56,393 nucleotides of DNA from Novosphingobium sp. FKTRR1 (lineage in GTDB: Bacteria; Pseudomonadota; Alphaproteobacteria; Sphingomonadales; Sphingomonadaceae). The translations under genes were made by a program, and so were the position numbers. How positions within the stretch are numbered: position 1 is the stretch's first letter; every line of letters begins with the position of its first letter. Location of the stretch: the NCBI RefSeq assembly GCF_020404405.1, contig NZ_JAIZDA010000024.1, positions 1 to 56,393 on the forward strand, read 5' to 3'. The notes beneath the pieces are model-generated. The model made no database searches and was not told where the DNA came from. It saw only the letters and a list, made by a program, of their open reading frames with translations. Positions 37,001 through 45,147 of this stretch are shown here, in pieces.

Positions 37001-38095
37001 GTCGAAGATCAGGGGAAGGCGCGCGAGGAGCTGGCAACCCTACTGTCGACGCGCGGCAACAGTCCCGGCGCTGTGCGCGCCGAACTCGGGCCGGGCGCGA
37101 TCTATCGCGATGAACTGGTCTGGCTCTACAACGAATTGGGGGTGGTCAAGCTGGCGCAGGGCGACATGTACGAGGCGCGCGTCAATCTGAACGAGGCCGA
37201 CCGGATCAACGCGCGCGAAGTCGAGTTCGCCTGCCGCAGCCACAACTGGCGGCGGATCTGGCTCAACCTGATCCTTGTCGATATCGAACGCGGCAAGCTG
37301 TCCGCCGCCGAAGACCGCGTCGCCCGCATCGAAAACAGTTTCGATGACAAGAACATGGTCGAAAGGATCCGCAAGGTCTTGAGCAACGTCACCCCCGGGG
37401 TGGTACCGAAGCTGCCGTTGTCGATCTCGCACGAGGATTGTCTGTCGGCGGCATTGACCACCGGCTTTCGCGCGCTGATCATGTTCCTGCGCGGTGAGCT
37501 CAACCCGGCCGAAGGCATGTTCGCGCTGGCCATTGCGATGCTCGAATACCTCGATGAGCAGCGCGCCTGCGCCTTTTTCCGACGGCACTGGGCGGCGCTG
37601 CAATATATCACCAGTGGCTCGGCGCAGGGTTCGACCCAAGCCAAGCTGGCGATTGCCGTGGCCGAATCGGTACAGCAGATGGACATCGTCTATGGCGCCA
37701 AGATCGTCCGCGCGCTGGAACTGGCCGACAGCTCCGATGCAGGCAGTCGGCGCGAGGCGATGGTCACGCTGACCCGTGCGATCGAATTCGCCACCGAGAC
37801 CGATCTGCACCGGATCGCGATCGAGGCGCGGCGCAACCTCGCCCGGCTGAAGCTCAACAACGGCGATCTGGAAAGCGCACTGGAACATGCCTCGATCGCC
37901 GCGGCGCTGGCCGGGCGTTATGGCATGACGCTCTACAAAGTCACGATCCGGATCATGCTGGGCCAGATCCTACACGCTCGTGGCACCCGCGACGCCGCCG
38001 ACGCAATGATCAGCAATGCCATCGGCGAGGCCGGTCGCATCGGTTACCAACGCGCTATCGAGGCCGCCCAGTTCGCCCGCGCCCGATTGCGATAG
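34046..38095 (+). CDS. SIR2-like / P-loop-like / TPR-like protein, candidate antiphage defence effector
   Basis: 1349 aa. The start is TTG 34046 with AAGGG about 7 nt upstream; GTG 34097 is an alternative. Residues ~45-345 match the SIR2_2-type domain: TTNYD at 179-183 (N181), LHG at 272-274 (H273) and FVGLG at 318-322. The glycine-rich GAGxS is replaced by IGSLVT (60-65), although the following 'GYPKWKELL' is typical. Around 483-600 is a STAND-like P-loop region: TTRPGTGKGR (489-498) has GK but Gly in place of Thr/Ser, and PLIVFKGLERLF (589-600) has Lys where Walker B Asp is expected. From about 1020 to the end there are TPR-like helices (YNELGVVKLAQGDMYEARVNL; RNLARLKLNNGDLESALEHA). SIR2 N-termini on sensor proteins are known NAD+-depleting abortive-infection effectors (Avs, DSR, Thoeris ThsA). 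The role here is inferred from architecture; the gene stands alone. Confidence 0.75.
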   Translation: MTNTWPIQVKGNEAGSIVSIDDLNNQTYLSKIYFNESSLKSFALQEFVRSVRSGRLTAFIGSLVTEELGYPKWKELLRDIGIAAGALPAPKEVIKQFEEELWKWLSAEMAANSAFDARIAASVIGHWFDHRTGRRSSRVDLNKMIAAGLADYKTKQRKPGGDAILRALIEDLQIKRFITTNYDVEIEASLARLLPQEVHQHFGTLPEVRGDSGTERSADEQAALGRRAPEGERIKLANGLVIASDAFQRERLDRLIEFSLGSTQTDLHVLHLHGRIDKPETMVISYRDYDRIYRRAGATRAPFEQTLAMLHSSNPVLFVGLGMKEPELNEALEYLIGNQPFKGVGRRFLLWSPPQARKTVPADKVRAAFRLEKLHKLGVLTIFNDEIAEAASLAGAQVADDAGPSDIAGGLANAITNLGRHFTATKQARSRKPNAIAWRDVDFRRNLTRDTLIYTWQFQRKVEASTFTTTPRPSVTRDDLAKHCLTVLTTRPGTGKGRAATDLTLNWAYEWSGQGPVLNPDGPVLLVNMSLRLDTDSALELIYLFLGRISAKPDYRNRCRSREREFLANDGALFYCAEPASDQTSRIAPLIVFKGLERLFNKGGVPLSAEMDRFFRAYLVAAIKGPPAASTVATDAEVTDPLAICPLVVFGTRRIRTYFRRLETQVRAQLGVPEQARTITAALARSRPGPTPSERADRIIKVDRDDREPQGYLGTLRKSFQLDGSSPPLLLANDRAFARETYRGVFASQRFQRAFDPNTDHGKVAFAVLTVMAFIGQPVEPHVLFHAPRVERLLKALPVDERRRMLDAVIERLASDEFRLIFKIGNPVGDRFELKPTNGFAMDRYALHMSLQAEFRERYGVPLSEAVLSTSFNMALYVAQPADGAVAEPEIHDELGRLIDWLIGAYRDADTYDPNHALLPGEESGPRRRARPHIAACLRGALAIVRGFYSTSALLSLDLGNRLIDEQRDGALTEHASRLERLITAVEDQGKAREELATLLSTRGNSPGAVRAELGPGAIYRDELVWLYNELGVVKLAQGDMYEARVNLNEADRINAREVEFACRSHNWRRIWLNLILVDIERGKLSAAEDRVARIENSFDDKNMVERIRKVLSNVTPGVVPKLPLSISHEDCLSAALTTGFRALIMFLRGELNPAEGMFALAIAMLEYLDEQRACAFFRRHWAALQYITSGSAQGSTQAKLAIAVAESVQQMDIVYGAKIVRALELADSSDAGSRREAMVTLTRAIEFATETDLHRIAIEARRNLARLKLNNGDLESALEHASIAAALAGRYGMTLYKVTIRIMLGQILHARGTRDAADAMISNAIGEAGRIGYQRAIEAAQFARARLR

Positions 38096-38140
38096 GCGAC
38101 AAAACGGCGGCCTTGCACCTTGCGTTCCGGGAGCAGCAAT

Positions 38141-38186
38141 CAGGCAAGCGCATCGGGCGGGATGTCTGACCCGGTGTGCTTGCCTG
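38141..38186. terminator. bidirectional terminator between SIR2 and alcohol dehydrogenase genes
   Basis: CAGGCAAGC (38141-38149) pairs perfectly with GCTTGCCTG (38178-38186), and the loop holds a second stem, CGGG with CCCG. It lies between two convergent stops. A U-tract is lacking, as is common in GC-rich genomes. Confidence 0.5.
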
Positions 38187-38203
38187 TCGATCTCATCCTA
38201 CGA

Positions 38204-39238
38204 TCAGGGTCGGATCATGACCTTCAGCGCGGTACGGGCGTTCATGGCCTCATAGCCATCAGGCACGCCGTCCAGATCGACCGTACGGTCGAACACCAGC
38301 CCCGGCTCGATGCGCCCTTCGACGATATCGGGCAGCAGTTCATCGATATAGGCGCGAACCGGCGCTGGACCGCCACCGACGGTGACGTTGTGATAGAACA
38401 TCATTTGCGCGCCCGGAACGACATCGTAGTGCGGCACACCGACGCGGCCGACCGCACCGCCTGCACGGACAATGCCCATCGATGTGTCCATCGCCTGCGC
38501 CGTGCCGACGCATTCCAGCACCGATTGGACCCCAATCCCGCCAGTCAGCGCACGAACACGCGCAACGCCTTCTTCGCCGCGCTCGCTGACGACTTCGGTC
38601 GCCCCGAAGCGCCGAGCCAGATCGAGCCTCGCCTCATGCCGGCCGAGGATGATGATCTGCTCTGCGCCCAGCCGCTTTGCCGCGATCACGCCGCACAGGC
38701 CCACCGCACCATCGCCGATCACGGCGACCGTACCGCCCCGCCGCACGCGTGACGTGACCGCAGCATGGTGGCCGGTGCCCATCACGTCAGACAACGTGAG
38801 CAACGAAGCCATCAGCGCATCGTCTTCGCCCACCGGCAGCGGATAGAGCGTTCCATCGGCAAGCGGCACGCGGAGCGCTTCGGCCTGGGCGCCGCCAGCT
38901 TCGCCGCCGTTGCCGAAGAAGCCACCATGGGTGCAGGCCGTCTGCAACCCCTCTTCGCAAAAGAGGCAATCTCCGTCAGAATAGGCAAAAGGCATGATCA
39001 CCACCTGCCCCGGCTTGATCCGCTGAACGTCGCTGCCCACTGCCAGAACCACGCCGATCGCCTCATGTCCCATCTGCTGGTTCACGACATTGGGGCCGCC
39101 GTTGTAGGGCCACAGATCGCTGCCGCAGATGCAGGCACGGGTGATGCGGATCAGCGCGTCGGTGGGAGCGATGATGGCGGCATCGGGCACGTTCTCGATA
39201 CGCACGTCGTGTACGCCGTGCATGACGGTAGCTCGCAT
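38204..39238 (-). CDS. zinc-dependent alcohol dehydrogenase, MDR superfamily
   Basis: 345-aa medium-chain dehydrogenase. Start ATG 39238 has AAGGA 8 nt upstream; a longer frame adds 23 residues with no family match. Zinc ligands C38 (ICGSD) and H58/E59 (GHEAIG) are present. The structural zinc loop reads SDGDCLFCEEGLQTAC, so three cysteines (91, 94, 102) remain and the first is replaced; structural zinc may be absent or differently bound. The cofactor loop is GDGAVGLCG. It resembles the zinc-dependent alcohol dehydrogenase group used for short-chain alcohols or formaldehyde-like substrates; the substrate cannot be called. An MFS exporter gene lies 115 nt upstream on the same strand, and a common transcript is possible. 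Confidence 0.85.
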   Translation of the reverse strand: MRATVMHGVHDVRIENVPDAAIIAPTDALIRITRACICGSDLWPYNGGPNVVNQQMGHEAIGVVLAVGSDVQRIKPGQVVIMPFAYSDGDCLFCEEGLQTACTHGGFFGNGGEAGGAQAEALRVPLADGTLYPLPVGEDDALMASLLTLSDVMGTGHHAAVTSRVRRGGTVAVIGDGAVGLCGVIAAKRLGAEQIIILGRHEARLDLARRFGATEVVSERGEEGVARVRALTGGIGVQSVLECVGTAQAMDTSMGIVRAGGAVGRVGVPHYDVVPGAQMMFYHNVTVGGGPAPVRAYIDELLPDIVEGRIEPGLVFDRTVDLDGVPDGYEAMNARTALKVMIRP

Positions 39239-39352
39239 GATGGTATCCTTTATTTGCTGGTTCACCGACAAAACGGTCGGCTTTGAAGACATGTTCCATC
39301 CGCACAACGGCGCGGCCGTCGAGCGCTTCGGAAAAAGCGGTACGGTTGCGGT

Positions 39353-40540
39353 TCATCGCCTGCTTGCACGACGGACTGGAGCGGTTCCCGAAGCCCCCGC
39401 CGCACCCAGAAGGGCCGCGCTTGCCAACAAGGCGCCCCCGGCAAGAAAGCAGGCGCCGTAGCCCAGCGCATCGAAAAGTATGCCGCCACCACCTGCGCCA
39501 AGCGTGATAGCCAGTTGGACAACAGCCACCATCAATCCGCCACCCGTTTCGGCATCGTCGGGCAAGGTCCGGGCCAACCAGGTCCACCACGCGACCGGAG
39601 CGGGCGTGCCGACGAAGCCCCACAACAACAGCAGTCCACCTGCGGCCAGCGGGTTGGTCCCTGACACGACCAGCAGGACCGCGATCGCGGCCAACGCCAG
39701 CGAAGGCGCAGTCAGCGCTGCATCAAGGCTATACCGCACCAGCCGACCGATCAGGATGTTGCCGAGGACACCCGCCAGGCCCATGCCCAACAGGACCAGC
39801 GACAGCAGCGAGACGGATAAGTGTGCCCGTTGCTCAAGAAACGGGCGGAAATAGGTGAATACTGCGAATTGCCCTGCAAACATCAAGAACACCGCAGCCA
39901 TACCCTTGCGCACCGCCGGTCGTGCCAGCAGGGCAAGGGAATTGGCAGGCGGGCGCTGCCCTGCCGGTCGCATCGGCGGAAGCGTCAGCCATTGCCAGGC
40001 GAACGTCAGCGCGGCCAGTGGAACCACCAGAAAGAACGCCCAGCGCCAGCCGACAAACTGGCCGATGAAGCTGCCGAGCGGCGCGGCGATGGTCGTCGCC
40101 AGCGCGTTGCCACCGTTCAGCACGGCCAGCGCACGAGGGACGTCTTGCGCGGGAACAAGGCGCATCACCGTTGCCGCCGACATCGACCAGAAGCCGCCGA
40201 TCACCACACCCACCAAGGCCCGCCCCAGCATCAGCATCGCGTAGTTTCGCGCTCCGGCGACCATGAGGCCGGACACCAGCATCAGCAATGTCAGCCCAAG
40301 CAAAAGGTGGCGGCGGTCCGCCAGCGCGCTTATCCGGGCGACTACAAGGCTGGTGATCACCGCAAACAGGCCCGAAATCGAGATTGCCTGCCCTACTTCC
40401 CCTGCGGAAAGGCGCAGGTCCGCAGCGATCGGGGTGAGCAGGCTGACAGGCATGAACTCGGACGCGATCAGCGTCGAGACGCACAGCGTCAGGGCAAGGA
40501 CAGCGCTCCAGCGTGCCGGGGGTTGTTCCGCTGCGTTCAT
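39353..40540 (-). CDS. MFS efflux transporter (DHA1, NepI-like)
   Basis: Inner-membrane H+-coupled exporter, 395 aa, 12 predicted transmembrane helices. I take ATG 40540; a GTG two codons upstream (40546) is also possible, and neither has a strong ribosome site. Helix 1 with LCVSTLIASEFMPVSLLTPI, the loop 2-3 motif RISALADRRHLLLGL, and GFWSMSAATVMRLVP in helix 5 resemble the purine-nucleoside/drug exporter NepI and relatives. The C-terminus is basic (VRRASRR). A 17-bp palindrome 59 nt upstream of the start is a likely operator. The substrate is unknown. Confidence 0.85.
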   Translation of the reverse strand: MNAAEQPPARWSAVLALTLCVSTLIASEFMPVSLLTPIAADLRLSAGEVGQAISISGLFAVITSLVVARISALADRRHLLLGLTLLMLVSGLMVAGARNYAMLMLGRALVGVVIGGFWSMSAATVMRLVPAQDVPRALAVLNGGNALATTIAAPLGSFIGQFVGWRWAFFLVVPLAALTFAWQWLTLPPMRPAGQRPPANSLALLARPAVRKGMAAVFLMFAGQFAVFTYFRPFLEQRAHLSVSLLSLVLLGMGLAGVLGNILIGRLVRYSLDAALTAPSLALAAIAVLLVVSGTNPLAAGGLLLLWGFVGTPAPVAWWTWLARTLPDDAETGGGLMVAVVQLAITLGAGGGGILFDALGYGACFLAGGALLASAALLGAAGASGTAPVRRASRR

Positions 40541-40598
40541 GCACACTGCAATAGCGCGGACAGGGCGGCCGCATTAGCCACCGCATGATTGACGCCTC

Positions 40599-40615
40599 GA
40601 TGAATCAGATTCATC
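40599..40615. promoter_or_regulatory. 17-bp perfect palindrome, likely operator of the MFS gene
   Basis: GATGAATC-A-GATTCATC is a perfect inverted repeat with a 1-nt centre and contains the T-N11-A form bound by LysR-type regulators. It sits 59 nt upstream of the MFS start. No regulator gene is encoded next to it: the rest of the 200-bp spacer to 40740 shows no credible gene. Confidence 0.55.
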
Positions 40616-40740
40616 AATCGAACCATCACCAGCCCGACGGTCGCGCCTCACCCACGAACTCGACCAACCGGCCCAGCCAGCCCGCTCAGGCCTGCCCACA
40701 TAGGCCCAGCCCACAAAGCCCTTGTGCTGCCGTGGCTGCA

Positions 40741-42120
40741 TCAATGACCCGCGGCGATGCCCTCTTCGATGGCGTGCGTCGGCGCGTGGCGGCAGGCGCG
40801 CGCGAACCACAGTACAAACAGATAGCAGCCCAGCGGAACGACAAAGGCAAGCGAGCGCGCACCGACCGTTACACTGCTTGCGAACAGATCGATCACCGCG
40901 CCGTAGAGGATCGAGATGAACCCGCCGCCGCAAATCGCCATGCACATCAGACCGGAGGTAGCCGAGGCGGGCGCAGTCGACCGCTCGAGCGTCAGCGTGA
41001 AGATGGTCGGAAACATGATCGAGTTGAACAGACCCAGAAAAATTGCCGCAATCGCCGGCAGAAAGCCCATGGTGATCGGCGCCACGAAGCCACCCGGAAG
41101 GGTAACGGTCCCGCCAAGCGGCGTGGCCGCATTGCCATAAGTAGCAATCACGATCAGGCAGAGTGCCGACGCACCCGCTCCGACCAGCGCCAGCAGCGAG
41201 GTTGCCGGAACGTGGCGCAACAATACGCTGCCGCCGAACCGCCCGACCATGGCCAGCAGCATGAAGATCGGTGCAACGTAGCCTGCGGTCTGCGAGGGGA
41301 TGTTCAGGATCTGGGGCTGTTCGAGGAAGAAGATCATCCCCGAGATGACGCAGACTTCCGCGCCGACGTAGAGGAATATCGCGAGCGCGCCGAGGTTGGC
41401 CCAGCGCGATTTCAATGCCGCCAGCGGCGATTCACCAAGCGCCGGGATGGCAGGCGCGTGGGCCGATATCGTTCCGCGCACCAGCAGAACCGCCCCGATG
41501 AACAGTACCAACGCCACCGCGATCAGGAAGTAGACTTCGGTGACGAACGATAACCCCTCGGCCTTGAGCGCGTCGGTCAGCACGACATTCTTGACGAACA
41601 GATCGCCCTTGAGGAGGTAGGTTGCGCCAAAGATTCCGCCGACATAGGCGCCGAGCGAATTGAACGCCTGGCTGAGATTCAAGCGGAAGTGGGAGCTTTT
41701 CCGGTCGCCCATCGAGGCGATCAGCGGATTGGCTGCAACCTGCAGCAGCGTGATGCCCGACGCTGCCACGAACAGCCCGATCAGCACTGTGACGAAGCTG
41801 TGCGAAAGGCTTGTCGACCATGCGATCAGGCATCCCGCCACCACGCCGATCAGGCCAAGCACGATCGAATTGGCGTAGCCACGCCGCGACAGATACCAGG
41901 CCGCCGGGATCGACATCACACCGTACGCGATGAAGAACGCAAACTGGTTCAACTGCGTCTCGAAGTCCGAGAGCGTGTAGATCACCTTCATGCTTTTCAC
42001 GAGCGGGTCGATCAGGTTGGTCACGAACGCCCAGATGAAGAACAGCACGGTGACGAACACCAGCGCCGTGGCCAGCCGTGAGCGCCGCTTCCCCTCAACG
42101 TCCCCTGTCGTGCTTGTCAT
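40741..42120 (-). CDS. FucP-type sugar:H+ symporter (MFS)
   Basis: 459-aa inner-membrane permease of the FucP/GluP sugar MFS family. Diagnostic segments are FFIWAFVTNLIDPLVKSMK in helix 1, LNLSQAFNSLGAYVGG, GAEVCVISGMIFFL and FPTIFTLTLERSTAPASATS. The family carries L-fucose, glucose, galactose or arabinose with H+. Start ATG 42120. It is divergent from the oxidative pentose operon, separated by 83 bp, so it is the probable uptake system for that pathway's sugar. Confidence 0.9.
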   Translation of the reverse strand: MTSTTGDVEGKRRSRLATALVFVTVLFFIWAFVTNLIDPLVKSMKVIYTLSDFETQLNQFAFFIAYGVMSIPAAWYLSRRGYANSIVLGLIGVVAGCLIAWSTSLSHSFVTVLIGLFVAASGITLLQVAANPLIASMGDRKSSHFRLNLSQAFNSLGAYVGGIFGATYLLKGDLFVKNVVLTDALKAEGLSFVTEVYFLIAVALVLFIGAVLLVRGTISAHAPAIPALGESPLAALKSRWANLGALAIFLYVGAEVCVISGMIFFLEQPQILNIPSQTAGYVAPIFMLLAMVGRFGGSVLLRHVPATSLLALVGAGASALCLIVIATYGNAATPLGGTVTLPGGFVAPITMGFLPAIAAIFLGLFNSIMFPTIFTLTLERSTAPASATSGLMCMAICGGGFISILYGAVIDLFASSVTVGARSLAFVVPLGCYLFVLWFARACRHAPTHAIEEGIAAGH

Positions 42121-42203
42121 TGCGATTTATCCCCACCCGATACCTGTTGCATTTGTATGAGTATATCGGCAAGAAGAGGTGGTCAAGACGAACGGGAGGC
42201 AGG
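42121..42203. promoter_or_regulatory. shared divergent promoter/operator of permease and pentose operon
   Basis: The minus strand offers TTGACC (42181-42186), a short 15-nt spacer and TATACT (42160-42165) for the permease. The plus-strand sequence TTGTATGAGTATATC overlapping that -10 resembles a GntR-family half-site, and the operon encodes a GntR regulator as its last gene. The mutarotase start has GGGAGG at 42194-42199. Boxes are by eye. Confidence 0.35.
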
Positions 42204-43355
42204 ATGATCGTGTCGCGGACAGCGCAACAGTCGGCCTTGGCCTTGAGTCTGATGGTCGCCTGCACAGGCACCGCCCATGCGGCCAGCGCCGAACGAGCTG
42301 CGGCTGGCGCGCTCAAGGACGGAACAGCGGTCGAAGCGATCACGCTGCGCAACGCCAATGGCGTAGTGGCCCGCATCCTGTCGTACGGCGCGACGCTTCA
42401 GTCGCTCGTCGCCCCAGACCGCAAGGGCCAGCCGGCGGACATCGTTCTGGGGCATCAGACCCCCGCCGATCAGGAGGCAAGGCGCACCTTTTTCGGTGCC
42501 ACCATCGGGCGGGTCGCCAACCGGATCGCGGGCGCCCGCTTCACGCTCGATGGCGTTGCCTATTCCATCGACAAGAACGACGGGCCCAATGCGCTGCACG
42601 GGGGCGGACAAGGATTCGATCGGGCCAACTGGAGCGTGGCAAGGCTGGTCAGCGGCCCGGTCGCCTCAGTCGTGCTGACCCACCACAGCCCGGACGGCGA
42701 TATGGGCTATCCCGGCAACCTTGACGTCACGGTGACTTATTCGCTCGACGAACAAGGCAACCTGGGCATCGTGTTCGAAGCGACGACCGACCGGACGACG
42801 GTCGTGAACATGACCAATCACGCTCTGTTCAATCTGGCCGGAGACGGTGCGCCGCAGGGAGCCATGCTGCAACGGCTGACGATTCCCGCCGCGCGCTACA
42901 CGCCGGTCGATGAAACCCTGATCCCAACGGGTGAACTGCGATCCGTGAACGGCAGTGTATTCGACTTCCGCAAGGGCCGGGTTCTGGCTGCTGGCGCGCG
43001 CGATGCCACCGATGCGCAGATCGTTATCGGCCACGGCTATGACCACAATTTCGTGCTCGACAAGGGCCAGACCGCGACACCGGAACTTGCCGCACGGCTC
43101 GAAGATCCAGCCTCGGGCCGCGTTCTCGAAGTGCTTTCGACCGAACCTGGATTGCAGCTCTATACCGGCAATTTCCTCGACGGCACAGTGATCGGGAAAG
43201 GCGGCCACTTGTACCGCATGGGCGACGGCATCGCGCTCGAGCCCCAGAAGTTTCCCGACACGCCGAACCGGCCTGCGCTCGGCTCGGTCCGGGTCGTTCC
43301 CGGCAAGCCCTATCGGCACGCCATGATCTACCGCCTTTCGGTGAGCAAACGATGA
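42204..43355 (+). CDS. aldose 1-epimerase (galactose mutarotase), exported
   Basis: Interconverts alpha and beta anomers of aldoses; 383 aa. Start ATG 42204 has GGGAGG upstream. A signal peptide (1-26, ending GTAHAA) suggests periplasmic action, unlike cytosolic GalM. Family motifs are present: GATIGRVANRIAGARFTLDG, NALHGG, the catalytic histidine in NMTNHALFNL, GYDHNFVL, and TEPGLQLYTGNFLDG followed by the base region GIALEPQKFPDTPN. It is the first gene of the pentose operon and its stop overlaps the dehydratase start (ATGA). Supplying the right anomer to the permease or 1-dehydrogenase is the likely role. Confidence 0.9.
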   Translation: MIVSRTAQQSALALSLMVACTGTAHAASAERAAAGALKDGTAVEAITLRNANGVVARILSYGATLQSLVAPDRKGQPADIVLGHQTPADQEARRTFFGATIGRVANRIAGARFTLDGVAYSIDKNDGPNALHGGGQGFDRANWSVARLVSGPVASVVLTHHSPDGDMGYPGNLDVTVTYSLDEQGNLGIVFEATTDRTTVVNMTNHALFNLAGDGAPQGAMLQRLTIPAARYTPVDETLIPTGELRSVNGSVFDFRKGRVLAAGARDATDAQIVIGHGYDHNFVLDKGQTATPELAARLEDPASGRVLEVLSTEPGLQLYTGNFLDGTVIGKGGHLYRMGDGIALEPQKFPDTPNRPALGSVRVVPGKPYRHAMIYRLSVSKR

Positions 43356-45133
43356 CCAAACTGCGTTCCGCCGCCTGGTTCGACAATCCGGCCAACATCG
43401 ACATGACCGCGCTCTATCTTGAGCGCTATCTGAACTTCGGCATCAGCCTTGACGAATTGCGCTCGGGCCGCCCGATCATCGGCATCGCGCAGACGGGATC
43501 GGACCTCAGTCCATGCAACCGCCACCACCTCGTGCTTGCCGAACGGGTGCGCGAGGGCATTCGCGAAGCGGGCGGCGTACCACTCGAATTTCCGGTCCAC
43601 CCGATCCAGGAAACCGGCAAGCGCCCGACGGCAGGCCTCGACCGCAATCTTGCCTATCTCGGTCTGGTCGAGGTGCTCCACGGCTATCCGCTCGACGGCG
43701 TCGTGCTGACGATCGGCTGCGACAAGACCACACCGGCCTGCCTGATGGCGGCGGCCACGGTGAACTTGCCCGCCATCGCGCTGTCGGTCGGGCCGATGCT
43801 CAACGGCTGGCACAAGGGCGAGCGCACCGGCAGCGGGACCATCGTGTGGAAGGCCCGCGAGATGCTCAGCCGGGGCGAGATCGACGATGCCGGGTTCATC
43901 AAGCTGGTCGCCAGTTCCGCCCCCTCCACCGGCTATTGCAATACCATGGGCACGGCCACCACGATGAATTCACTGTGCGAGGCGCTCGGCATGTCACTGC
44001 CCGGTTCCGCCGCGATACCGGCGCCCTATCGCGACCGTCAGGAAAATGCCTATCGCACTGGCTTGCGCATCGTCGACATGGTTCGCGAGGACATCAAGCC
44101 TTCCGACATCATGACTCGCGATGCCTTCCTGAATGCCATCGTCGTCAATTCGGCCATCGGTGGTTCGACCAACGCGCCGATCCATCTGGCAGCGATCGCG
44201 CGGCATATGGGCGTCGATCTGCCCCTGCGCGACTGGCAGGACCATGGGCACAAGGTGCCGCTTCTCGTCAATCTGCAACCAGCCGGGGACTATCTGGGCG
44301 AGGACTATTATCACGCCGGAGGGGTACCTGCGGTCACCGGCCAGCTTATCGAGCAGGGCTTGATCCGCGAAGGAGCGATGACCGTCAATGGCCGCACCAT
44401 CGGTGAAAACTGCCGGGGCGTGGCCATCGAGGACGAAAAGGTCATCCGTCCTTTCACCTCACCTCTGCGCGAGAATGCCGGGTTCCTCGTCCTGTCGGGC
44501 AATCTTTTCGACAGCGCGATGATGAAAACCAGCGTGATCTCGCCCGAATTTCGCGCGCGCTACCTTAGCAATCCCGACGATCCCGAGGCGTTCGAAGGCC
44601 CAGTGGTCGTGTTCGATGGGCCTGAGGACTATCACGCACGGATCGACGATCCGGCGCTGGCGATCGATGCCACCACGTTGCTGGTGATGCGCGGTGCCGG
44701 GCCGATCGGCTATCCCGGCGCAGCCGAGGTCGTCAACATGCGCGCCCCGGCTTATCTGCTGCGCGAAGGCATTGCGGCCCTGCCCTGCCTCGGCGACGGG
44801 CGGCAGTCCGGTACATCGGGCAGCCCGTCAATCCTCAACGCCTCACCAGAGGCGGCGGCAGGCGGCGGGCTGGCGCTGCTGGTTACGGGCGACCGTGTCC
44901 GCATCGACCTGAAGCGCGGAACCGCCGACGTGCTGATCGACAACGCCGAACTCGCCGCGCGCCGGGCTGCGCTGGAAGCCACCGGCGGCTATCCGTTCCC
45001 GCCGTCGCAAACACCGTGGCAGGCGATCCAGCGCGCGGTCGTCGGCCAACTGGCCACCGGCGCCATTCTCGAAGGGGCCGAAGCGTTTCAACGCATCGCC
45101 CAGACGCGCGGCCTGCCGCGCGACAACCACTGA
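43352..45133 (+). CDS. pentonate dehydratase (IlvD/EDD family; arabonate or xylonate dehydratase)
   Basis: Dehydrates a sugar acid to the 2-keto-3-deoxy acid with a [Fe-S] cluster and Mg2+; 593 aa, as usual for sugar-acid members. Cluster cysteines C55 (SPCNRHH), C123 (GCDKTTPAC) and C196 (TGYCNTMG) are in place, and the C-terminal signature PCLGDGRQSGTSGSPS is intact. It overlaps the mutarotase stop by 4 nt (ATGA). Neighbouring sugar 1-dehydrogenase and 2-oxoglutarate-semialdehyde dehydrogenase genes point to a pentonate rather than gluconate or dihydroxy-isovalerate. L-arabonate versus D-xylonate cannot be decided from sequence alone. Confidence 0.9.
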   Translation: MTKLRSAAWFDNPANIDMTALYLERYLNFGISLDELRSGRPIIGIAQTGSDLSPCNRHHLVLAERVREGIREAGGVPLEFPVHPIQETGKRPTAGLDRNLAYLGLVEVLHGYPLDGVVLTIGCDKTTPACLMAAATVNLPAIALSVGPMLNGWHKGERTGSGTIVWKAREMLSRGEIDDAGFIKLVASSAPSTGYCNTMGTATTMNSLCEALGMSLPGSAAIPAPYRDRQENAYRTGLRIVDMVREDIKPSDIMTRDAFLNAIVVNSAIGGSTNAPIHLAAIARHMGVDLPLRDWQDHGHKVPLLVNLQPAGDYLGEDYYHAGGVPAVTGQLIEQGLIREGAMTVNGRTIGENCRGVAIEDEKVIRPFTSPLRENAGFLVLSGNLFDSAMMKTSVISPEFRARYLSNPDDPEAFEGPVVVFDGPEDYHARIDDPALAIDATTLLVMRGAGPIGYPGAAEVVNMRAPAYLLREGIAALPCLGDGRQSGTSGSPSILNASPEAAAGGGLALLVTGDRVRIDLKRGTADVLIDNAELAARRAALEATGGYPFPPSQTPWQAIQRAVVGQLATGAILEGAEAFQRIAQTRGLPRDNH

Positions 45134-45147
45134 CCGGGAGTTCCTGT

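Noticed and set aside
40585..41553. 322-codon plus-strand frame opposite the FucP-like permease
   Set aside because: It is antisense to a clear permease and begins inside the palindromic operator; Arg/Gln-rich composition is typical of shadows.
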